Source: Candidatus Binatota bacterium
GTDB taxonomy: Bacteria > Desulfobacterota > Binatia > Bin18
Direction of reading: 5' to 3'
Assembly (NCBI GenBank): GCA_011523315.1
Contig: WTHE01000094.1
Location: 1 to 5,014 of the forward strand
Length of the DNA stretch: 5,014 nt
In this document: positions 1 to 4,578 of the stretch, one piece after another
Layout: every line of letters starts with the position of its first letter
Position numbering within the stretch: position 1 is the stretch's first letter
Made by a program: the position numbers and the translations under genes
Notes under the pieces: model-generated
The model's database searches: none
What the model saw: the letters and a program-made list of their open reading frames with translations, nothing else
What the model was told of the DNA's origin: nothing

Positions 1-904
1 GCTCCAGATCGAGATCAATCGTGCGGCCAAAGCCCTTGCACTTCTCGCACGCACCCAGCGGGCTGTTGAACGAGAACAGGTTGGGGACCGGCTCCTTGTA
101 CACGATTTGACACGTCGCGCACTCCAGCCGGTTGGAAAAAGCCTGCTCGGCCCGCTCGGCGTCGGGAAAGACGAGGCTCAGCCGGCCCTTGCCGTACTGA
201 AACGCTTGCTCCAGGGAGTCGTGGGTACGTTTTTTGTGGCGCGAGCCGACCCGCAGGCGATCAACCACCACGCTGCACTGGTCCTGACCGATCAGGCCCT
301 CGGGCCGGGCGTCCAGCTCCTGGATGTCAACAATCGTGCCGGCCACCAGCAGACGGAAGAAGCCGGCCCGGACCAGACCGTCACGGATGTCGCTCCAGGC
401 CAGCGTATCCGGGACGGCGACACTGAAAGTGACATAGAAGCGCGTGCCCTGGGGCTGCTGCTCGGACAGCTTTCTGAACACCGACTCGGCCGAGTCGCGC
501 TCGACCGGCTGGCCGCACTGGCGGCACGACAACAGCCCGATCTTGGCAAACAGGAGCTTGAGGTGGTCGTGCAGCTCGGTCATTGTGCCGACGGTCGAAC
601 GCGAGGTGCGGACCGGGCGGTTCTGGTCAATGGCGATAGCCGGCAGGATGCCCTCGATCTTGTCAACCTGGGGCTTATCCATGCGGTCCAGGAATTGACG
701 GGCGTAGGCCGAAAAGCTCTCGACATAGCGGCGTTGGCCCTCGGCGTACAAGATGTCGAAGGCCAGGCTCGACTTGCCCGAGCCGCTCACCCCGGTGACG
801 ACCGTCAGCTGGTTCAGGGGAATGTCGATGTCCAGGTTTTTGAGATTGTTCTGACGCGCGCCGCTGATGGCGATGCTGCTGCGACGGATCCCGTTGGTCT
901 TCAC
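1..904 (-). CDS. uvrA: UvrA-family excinuclease ABC subunit A, N-terminal part (cut by window edge)
   Basis: UvrA is the DNA damage-sensing ATPase of nucleotide excision repair; it loads UvrB at lesions in the cytoplasm. I translated 301 codons without interruption, about a third of a usual 900-950 residue UvrA. Visible in order: the start region SGARQNNLKNLDIDIP (residues 15-30); Walker A GVSGSGKS (38-45, Lys44); LYAEGQRRYVESFSAYARQF (52-71); RTSRSTVGTMTELHDHLKLL (98-117); a CxxC pair at Cys127/Cys130; then a zinc finger with Cys262, Cys265, Cys286 and Cys289 around a NLFSFNSPLGA core. About 135 residues separate Cys127 from Cys262, so the UvrB-binding insertion appears to be present. The chosen start is GTG (complement of 902-904), preceded by GGGAGG five bases upstream; a GTG at 908-910 is in frame but overlaps that site. 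The start motif and the IDQNRPVRTSRSTVGT stretch differ from E. coli UvrA and recall a second UvrA subfamily. The family is certain, the subfamily is not. Confidence 0.95.
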   Translation of the reverse strand, partial: MKTNGIRRSSIAISGARQNNLKNLDIDIPLNQLTVVTGVSGSGKSSLAFDILYAEGQRRYVESFSAYARQFLDRMDKPQVDKIEGILPAIAIDQNRPVRTSRSTVGTMTELHDHLKLLFAKIGLLSCRQCGQPVERDSAESVFRKLSEQQPQGTRFYVTFSVAVPDTLAWSDIRDGLVRAGFFRLLVAGTIVDIQELDARPEGLIGQDQCSVVVDRLRVGSRHKKRTHDSLEQAFQYGKGRLSLVFPDAERAEQAFSNRLECATCQIVYKEPVPNLFSFNSPLGACEKCKGFGRTIDLDLE

Positions 905-983
905 CCCCACCTCCCACAGAGAAGCGCTCAGCGGTCTGCTATCAGCTTTCAGCTTGTGAGGTAAGCCGGGTCGCAGCGGCCAG

Positions 984-1020
984 GCCGGCTCGGCAAAAAC
1001 GCCCCGCCTGCTGAGCCGGC
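984..1020. repeat. Inverted repeat / strong hairpin in the divergent intergenic region
   Basis: Arms 984-995 and 1009-1020 pair over 12 bp, with GCCGGCTC against GAGCCGGC as the outer eight pairs and one G-T wobble at 992/1012. The loop is 13 bases (996-1008). No T-run follows on either strand, and the flanking genes diverge, so an intrinsic terminator is unlikely. It could be an operator or a chance GC-rich palindrome. A short second palindrome, CAGCCCGGCTG, abuts it at 1020-1030. Confidence 0.5.
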
Positions 1021-1030
1021 AGCCCGGCTG

Positions 1031-1039
1031 TGCTAGGAT
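1031..1039 (+). promoter_or_regulatory. Possible extended -10 promoter for the CNNM gene
   Basis: TG at 1031-1032, one base, then TAGGAT at 1034-1039 matches an extended -10 element (4 of 6 to TATAAT). The hexamer 17 bases upstream, CTGAGC at 1011-1016, is a poor -35 (3 of 6) and lies inside the right arm of the hairpin. A start near 1046 would give a leader of about 56 bases that includes the ribosome binding site at 1090. This is inference from consensus matching only. Confidence 0.3.
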
Positions 1040-1089
1040 GGCCGGCGCGCGACCCGGGCGGGCACGAACTCCTGTCCAAGGTCCGTACC

Positions 1090-1095
1090 AGGAGG
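1090..1095 (+). promoter_or_regulatory. Ribosome binding site that fixes the CNNM gene start
   Basis: AGGAGG lies six bases before the ATG at 1102. The open frame continues upstream to an ATG-like start near 1030, but that region has no comparable site and would add 24 residues of non-family, proline- and arginine-rich sequence. The site therefore supports 1102 as the start. Confidence 0.8.
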
Positions 1096-1101
1096 ACGAG
1101 C

Positions 1102-2460
1102 ATGGTGACTGAGCTGTGGTTTGAGATGACGTTTATCCTGGGCCTGATTCTCGTCAACGGCTTTTTTTCGGGCTCAGAAATTGCGGTCGTCTCGGTTCGA
1201 CGCAGCCGGGTCGATCAGCTGGCCGAGGAGGGCGGTCGCAGAGCCCGAACCCTGGGCCGCCTCAGAGACGACCCCGACCGGTTTCTGGCGACCGTACAGA
1301 TCGGGATCACGCTGGTCAGCTCACTGGCCTCGGCCATCGGGGGCGTCTCGGCCGTGTCCTATCTGGCCCCGCTGTACGCCCGGAGTTCGCTGCCCTTTGT
1401 GACCGAGTCGAGCCAGGCCCTGGCCGTCGTCACGGTGGTGGTGATTATTTCCTATCTGTCGCTGGTGTTGGGCGAGTTGGTGCCAAAATCCCTGGCCCTG
1501 CGTTACTCCGAGCCGACCGCCCTGTGGGTCGCCCAGCCCCTGGACTTTTTCTCGCGGCTGTTTACGGCCGGGGTCAAACTGCTGACCGCCTCGACCAACG
1601 GGCTGCTGTACCTGACCGGCACCGGGACCAAGGCGCCCGAGGCCATCGTGTCTGAGGATGAGGTCAAGTACATTATCCGCGAAGGCGCGCAAAAAGGCGT
1701 CTTTGACGCCACCGAGCAGAAGTTCATCCAGAGCGTGTTCGATTTCGCCGACACCTCGGTCCGTGAGGTGATGACCCCCCGGACCGAAATCCAGGCGCTG
1801 AGTGTGGACACCTCCCCCCAGCACGCCCTGCAAGCCATGATCGAGAGCAGCTTCTCGCGCATGCCGATCTTCGAGGACGACCTCGACCACATTGTGGGCG
1901 TGGTCCACCTCAAAGAACTGCTGCGCGGCCGGGAACAGCCCGCCGCCTCGCTACAGGGCTTTGTCCAGCCGACCTACTTCGTGCCCGATTCCATGCAGAT
2001 CAGCCACCTGCTACGCGAGCTTCAGCTCCGCCGCACCCAGCTGGCCGTGGTCGTCAACGAGTTTGGGACGGTGGTCGGCATCGCCACCATCGAGGATCTG
2101 CTGGAAGAGATTGTCGGCGAGATTCAGGACGAGTTCGATGTGGATGAAGAGCTGCCGATCCAGGACCTCGGACCCCAGACGTGGCTGATCGCCGGCGGGG
2201 TCACGCTGGCCGACTTGCAGGACAGCCCCGGCCTGCCGGTCGAGGAGACGAACGACTATCGGACCCTGGCCGGCCTGCTGTTGGCCCGCCTCGAGCGCAT
2301 CCCCAAGGGCGGAGAAATCGTCCACCACCAGGGCTATCGGATGACGATCGTGAACATGGACGGGCGACGGATTGATAAGATCAAGGTCGAAAAGCTGCCG
2401 GACAGGACGGCCGAGACCACGGCCGCAGGCAGGTCAAGCGGCAGGCCGGGCGGCCAATAA
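1102..2460 (+). CDS. CNNM/CorC-HlyC family membrane protein with CBS pair ('hemolysin family protein')
   Basis: A 452-residue inner-membrane protein of the family that includes CNNM/CorB/YfjD-type magnesium (or cobalt) transport proteins and proteins historically called hemolysins (TlyC). The N-terminal DUF21 domain (about 5-195) has hydrophobic segments near 10-34, 63-90, 105-126 and 140-165, with the family hallmarks FFSGSEIAVVSVRRSRVDQL (21-40) and GELVPKSLALRYSEP (124-138). A cytosolic CBS pair follows: the first half carries REVMTPRTEI (221-230) and SRMPIFEDDLDHIVGVVHLK (252-271), the second carries RRTQLAVVVNEFGTVVGIAT (310-329) and EDLLEEIVGEIQDEFD (331-346). A CorC_HlyC domain occupies about 358-433 (DYRTLAGLLLARLERIPKGG, 385-404). 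The tail after 433 is low-complexity. CBS domains in this family bind adenine nucleotide and gate transport. The length is typical and the protein looks intact. The transported ion cannot be read from sequence, and haemolytic activity should not be assumed from the family name. Confidence 0.93.
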   Translation: MVTELWFEMTFILGLILVNGFFSGSEIAVVSVRRSRVDQLAEEGGRRARTLGRLRDDPDRFLATVQIGITLVSSLASAIGGVSAVSYLAPLYARSSLPFVTESSQALAVVTVVVIISYLSLVLGELVPKSLALRYSEPTALWVAQPLDFFSRLFTAGVKLLTASTNGLLYLTGTGTKAPEAIVSEDEVKYIIREGAQKGVFDATEQKFIQSVFDFADTSVREVMTPRTEIQALSVDTSPQHALQAMIESSFSRMPIFEDDLDHIVGVVHLKELLRGREQPAASLQGFVQPTYFVPDSMQISHLLRELQLRRTQLAVVVNEFGTVVGIATIEDLLEEIVGEIQDEFDVDEELPIQDLGPQTWLIAGGVTLADLQDSPGLPVEETNDYRTLAGLLLARLERIPKGGEIVHHQGYRMTIVNMDGRRIDKIKVEKLPDRTAETTAAGRSSGRPGGQ

Positions 2461-2522
2461 GTCCTGGCCGGGCCACACGGGGATGAGTCGGCGCTGCAAG
2501 CCGTGTCGCTTGGCGGGAGACT

Positions 2523-2530
2523 GAGGGAGG
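2523..2530 (+). promoter_or_regulatory. Purine-rich ribosome binding site before the 2533 gene
   Basis: GAGGGAGG ends two bases before the ATG at 2533. Pairing through its first part (GAGGG) gives a five-base spacer. It favours ATG 2533 over the in-frame GTG at 2503, which has no good site and would add ten residues ahead of the membrane helix. Confidence 0.55.
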
Positions 2531-2532
2531 CT

Positions 2533-3003
2533 ATGGATTTCAGCACGCTGGGGACTCTTGCCGAGGTCGTGAGTGCGGTGGGCGTTATTGTCTCGCTCAT
2601 CTATGTGGCCGCTCAGGTGCGCCACAATACCCGCGCGGTGCGCAGCGCCACCCACCACGCCCTAGTCACGACACGGCTCGACTATGTGGCGCTGGTGGCC
2701 GACAATCCCGAGCTGTCCCGGATTGTCCGCGTCGGCTCGGAAGACTATGCCGGGCTGGATCAGGACGAGCGGCACCGTTTTGGTCTGGTCATGTATTATT
2801 CCTTCTCGGCCGGAGAAAACTTCTACTACCAGTACAGGCAGGGCGCCCTGGATCAGGAGCAGTGGCAGCGCTGGTGCGAGACCCTGCGGGTGTACTTTGC
2901 CCAGCCGGGCATCCGGGAATGGTTTGAGACGACCCCCCAGCAGTTCACGGCGAGCTTTGCCGCCTTTTTGGACGCCGAATTCAAAAGATCACACGTCGGT
3001 TGA
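2533..3003 (+). CDS. Unknown-function protein with one N-terminal membrane helix
   Basis: A 156-residue protein I cannot assign to a named function. Residues 7-26 (GTLAEVVSAVGVIVSLIYVA) form a likely membrane helix or signal anchor. Next is AQVRHNTRAVRSATHHAL, then a soluble, probably all-helical part rich in aromatic residues (MYYSFSAGENFYYQYRQG near 89-106, WQRWCETLRVYF near 111-122). From memory it resembles a widespread group of uncharacterised bacterial proteins that combine a LIYLALQVR-type N-terminus with an NPELSRI...GL motif and an ExxYYQxRQG stretch. No catalytic or metal-binding signature stands out. The gene lies 72 bases after the CNNM gene on the same strand with no convincing terminator between, so co-transcription is plausible. 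Its final Val-Gly codons and stop lie inside the left copy of a 39-bp direct repeat, so the native C-terminus may have been altered when that repeat arrived. Confidence 0.8.
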   Translation: MDFSTLGTLAEVVSAVGVIVSLIYVAAQVRHNTRAVRSATHHALVTTRLDYVALVADNPELSRIVRVGSEDYAGLDQDERHRFGLVMYYSFSAGENFYYQYRQGALDQEQWQRWCETLRVYFAQPGIREWFETTPQQFTASFAAFLDAEFKRSHVG

Positions 3004-3035
3004 CCGCCGCCCGGCGTTCGGATTATGACAACAGC
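2997..3035 (+). repeat. 39-bp direct repeat, left copy
   Basis: This copy matches 3471-3509 at 37 of 39 positions with no gaps, at a constant offset of 474. The two differences are C at 3008 against T at 3482, and G at 3016 against T at 3490. Identity stops sharply on both sides. It starts with CGGTTGACCGC and ends with TTCGGATTATGACAACAGC. It overlaps the stop codon of the upstream gene (3001-3003) and ends two bases before the DUF433 ATG. Confidence 0.93.
3000..3029 (+). promoter_or_regulatory. Possible sigma-70-type promoter in the left repeat (DUF433 gene)
   Basis: TTGACC at 3000-3005 (5 of 6 to the -35 consensus), 18 bases, then TATGAC at 3024-3029 (4 of 6 to the -10 consensus). A start about seven bases downstream falls at 3036, two bases before the ATG at 3038, which would make the transcript almost leaderless. 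No Shine-Dalgarno sequence precedes that ATG, in agreement with this. Consensus matching only. Confidence 0.4.
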
Positions 3036-3037
3036 AC

Positions 3038-3373
3038 ATGGCTCTACAAGCTCCCTCAGATCTTCTCTTCCGCACCCCACACGGGACATGGCGAGTTGTT
3101 GATACCCGGGTCTCTCTCGACAGCGTGATCTACGCCTTTTGGGAGGGAGCGGCGGCGGAAGAGATCTGCCAGGATTTCCCAAGCCTCACGCTTGCGCAAG
3201 TCTATGGCGTGATTGCCTATTATCTGACACACCGGGATCAGGTCGACGCCTATCTGAAAGAACAGCAGCGAGCAGCAGACGAAATCCGCCGAGAACTCCA
3301 CAATCGTCATAGCGGTTTCCTCGCAGACCTCCGCCAACGCCTACTCATTCAGCGTCAGGCGCAATCTCAATAG
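3038..3373 (+). CDS. DUF433 protein, VapB45-like antitoxin candidate, no toxin partner seen
   Basis: A 111-residue protein. About residues 17-72 fit the DUF433 pattern: WRVVDTRVSLDSVIYAFWEG, then AAAEEICQDFPSLTLAQVYG, then VIAYYLTHRDQVDAYL. DUF433 is a small winged-helix-like domain, and members are commonly antitoxins paired with a DUF5615 PIN-like nuclease encoded just downstream. The charged C-terminal part (KEQQRAADEIRREL, then a basic end) would be the partner-binding region in that model. The start is firm: an in-frame TGA at 3026-3028 closes the frame upstream and ATG 3038 is the first start after it. There is no ribosome binding site. The 173 bases between its stop and the next gene cannot encode a PIN-like toxin, and I see no fragment of one. 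GC (about 57%) is below that of its neighbours, and the gene sits between two direct repeats, which suggests acquisition as a small cassette. Family assignment is good; antitoxin activity is inferred. Confidence 0.85.
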   Translation: MALQAPSDLLFRTPHGTWRVVDTRVSLDSVIYAFWEGAAAEEICQDFPSLTLAQVYGVIAYYLTHRDQVDAYLKEQQRAADEIRRELHNRHSGFLADLRQRLLIQRQAQSQ

Positions 3374-3470
3374 AGCCAAGAAAAGGCGTCTCAATCGCCA
3401 CCCGTTTCCCTCCTGCTCTCCCGCTTTGATCCCAAGCCATCAGCCTCGAACGCCCGCTGTTTTGGTCCAG
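3374..3470. other. Non-coding spacer after the DUF433 gene
   Basis: These 97 bases are pyrimidine-rich in the middle (GTTTCCCTCCTGCTCTCCCGC) and hold no credible gene. A weak four-pair stem (GGCG...CGCC, about 3385-3399) is not followed by a T-run, so no terminator can be called. Transcription of the DUF433 gene may run into the dehydrogenase operon. Confidence 0.5.
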
Positions 3471-3509
3471 CGGTTGACCGCTGCCCGGCTTTCGGATTAT
3501 GACAACAGC
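3471..3509 (+). repeat. 39-bp direct repeat, right copy
   Basis: Partner of the repeat at 2997-3035, 37 of 39 bases identical and ungapped. It lies 38-76 bases before the E1 alpha ATG. Together the copies bracket 435 bases that contain only the DUF433 gene and its spacer. An ATG within the repeat (3499) is in frame with E1 alpha but lacks a ribosome binding site. Confidence 0.93.
3474..3503 (+). promoter_or_regulatory. Possible sigma-70-type promoter in the right repeat (dehydrogenase operon)
   Basis: TTGACC at 3474-3479, 18 bases, TATGAC at 3498-3503: the same elements and spacing as in the left repeat, since both mismatches between copies fall in the spacer. Predicted start is near 3510, giving a leader of about 37 bases that contains the strong ribosome binding site at 3532. 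I saw no sigma-54 (-24/-12) element of the kind that drives some acetoin operons. Confidence 0.45.
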
Positions 3510-3531
3510 TGTCGTTGTTCCACACACCACG

Positions 3532-3538
3532 AAGGAGG
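3532..3538 (+). promoter_or_regulatory. Ribosome binding site that fixes the E1 alpha start
   Basis: AAGGAGG, eight bases before ATG 3547, is a near-ideal Shine-Dalgarno sequence. It rules against the in-frame ATG at 3499, which lies inside the direct repeat and would place this site within the coding sequence. Confidence 0.85.
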
Positions 3539-3546
3539 ACGCGCAT

Positions 3547-4533
3547 ATGGCCGCAGAAGTTGGCAAGGACAAATTACTCGAGATGTATCGCACCATGCAG
3601 ACTATCCGCCAGTTCGAGGAACGGCTGCGCGATATCTTCAAGGAGGGCAAAATTCCGGGCTTCGTGCATGTCTCGATCGGGGAAGAAGCCTCGGCTACCG
3701 GCGTGTGCGCCGCGTTGACCGATACAGACTACATCACCAGCACCCATCGGGGTCACGGCCACCTCATCGCCAAGGGCGGCAAGATCAGCCCCATGATGGC
3801 CGAGATCTACGGCAAGAGCACCGGCTATTGCAAAGGCAAGGGCGGCTCAATGCATATTGCCGATTTTGAAATCGGCATCCTGGGCGCCAATGGCATTGTC
3901 GGCGCCGGCCTGCCGATTGCCACCGGCGCGGGGCTGGCCGCCCAGGTCCGGGGCAGCGATGAGGTCGCGGTGTGTTTCTTTGGCGACGGCGCCTCAAACG
4001 AGGGCACCTTCCACGAATCGCTCAACATTGCCTCAGCCTGGAAACTGCCGGTCATCTACGTGTGCGAGAACAACCTGTACGGCGAATTCACCGCCGGCAA
4101 GGATGTCACCTCGGTCAAAGACATTGCCGACCGGGCCAGAGGCCACGACATGCCCGGCGTGGTGGTCAACGGCAACGACGTGGTCGAGGTCTACGAGACC
4201 ACCAACCAGGCCGTCGAACGCGCCCGCCGGGGCGAGGGGCCGACCCTGATCGAGTGCAAGACCTACCGCTGGGAGGGCCATGTGGTGGGCGAAGAAGCCT
4301 TCATGGGCGACAAGAGCTACCGCCCCAAGGACGAGATCGAAGAGTGGAAAAAACGCTGTCCGCTCATCACCTTCGAGCAACGCTTCGTGCCGGCCGGGGT
4401 GGTCAGTCAGGCCGAGATTGATGCGGTCAAGGCCGAGGTCGCCGGCGTCATCGACGAGGCGGTCACGTTTGCCGAGGACAGCCCCCTGCCGGAGCCGGCG
4501 GAAGCCCTCGACGACATGTTCTCAGCCGCCTGA
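3547..4533 (+). CDS. acoA: Thiamine-diphosphate-dependent dehydrogenase E1 alpha subunit (acetoin/pyruvate type)
   Basis: A 328-residue E1 alpha subunit, normal length for this family. With E1 beta it forms the alpha2beta2 first component that decarboxylates or cleaves its substrate (acetoin, pyruvate or a related 2-oxo compound) using thiamine diphosphate and Mg2+, passing the acyl unit to a lipoyl E2. Visible: IRQFEERL (20-27), HVSIGEEA (41-48), the loop STHRGHGHLIAKGG (65-78) with His67, GYCKGKGGSMHIAD (93-106), GANGIVGAGLPIATGAGLA (113-131). The cofactor motif runs from GDG (146-148) through GASNEGTFHESLNIA to NN (175-176). IADRARGHDMPGVVVNG, ECKTYRWEGH and a PLPEPAEAL end follow. THRGHGH and the KGKGGSMHIAD stretch fit AcoA-type enzymes better than classical PdhA, but substrate cannot be fixed from sequence. 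E1 beta follows 45 bases downstream, so the two are one operon. Confidence 0.9.
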   Translation: MAAEVGKDKLLEMYRTMQTIRQFEERLRDIFKEGKIPGFVHVSIGEEASATGVCAALTDTDYITSTHRGHGHLIAKGGKISPMMAEIYGKSTGYCKGKGGSMHIADFEIGILGANGIVGAGLPIATGAGLAAQVRGSDEVAVCFFGDGASNEGTFHESLNIASAWKLPVIYVCENNLYGEFTAGKDVTSVKDIADRARGHDMPGVVVNGNDVVEVYETTNQAVERARRGEGPTLIECKTYRWEGHVVGEEAFMGDKSYRPKDEIEEWKKRCPLITFEQRFVPAGVVSQAEIDAVKAEVAGVIDEAVTFAEDSPLPEPAEALDDMFSAA

Positions 4534-4565
4534 GTCCCACCCCAGCCACGGGCTCAACGCTTTTC

Positions 4566-4572
4566 AAGGAGA
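4566..4572 (+). promoter_or_regulatory. Ribosome binding site of the E1 beta gene
   Basis: AAGGAGA lies six bases before ATG 4579. The 45-base gap after the E1 alpha stop holds no promoter or terminator that I can see, which fits translation from one shared transcript. Confidence 0.75.
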
Positions 4573-4578
4573 CACGCC

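Noticed and set aside
905..960. LexA (SOS) operator or clear promoter for uvrA
   Set aside because: No CTGT-N8-ACAG or GAAC-N4-GTTC box is present. The best minus-strand hexamers (TTACCT and TAGCAG, 17 bases apart) match consensus at only three positions each.
107..964. Long plus-strand open frame of 285 codons over the uvrA region
   Set aside because: It is antisense to an intact, fully conserved UvrA reading frame, shows no family features and is typical of shadow frames in GC-rich DNA.
1030..1101. Upstream extension of the CNNM gene
   Set aside because: The added 24 residues do not resemble the family, and the strong AGGAGG at 1090-1095 points to ATG 1102.
1321..1908. Minus-strand open frame of 195 codons under the CNNM gene
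   Set aside because: Antisense shadow. The plus frame carries all DUF21 and CBS hallmarks.
2461..2532. Terminator between the CNNM gene and the next gene
   Set aside because: Only stems of 4-5 pairs can be drawn (for example CAAGC/GCTTG at 2497-2512), and none is followed by a T-run.
2997..3509. Integron-cassette reading of the repeats (attC-like sites)
   Set aside because: The GTTGACC and GTTGTCA parts do not fit the GTTRRRY core, and the required paired core sites and stem are not visible.
2997..3509. CRISPR array
   Set aside because: There are only two copies, separated by 435 bases that contain a gene.
3374..3546. Sigma-54 promoter before the acoA-like gene
   Set aside because: No TGGCAC-N5-TTGC-like pair with GG and GC at the required spacing was found.
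3345..3650. Minus-strand open frame across the right repeat as a possible toxin partner of DUF433
   Set aside because: It overlaps the E1 alpha start and its ribosome binding site, shows no PIN-like or DUF5615 features, and lies on the opposite strand to the expected partner.
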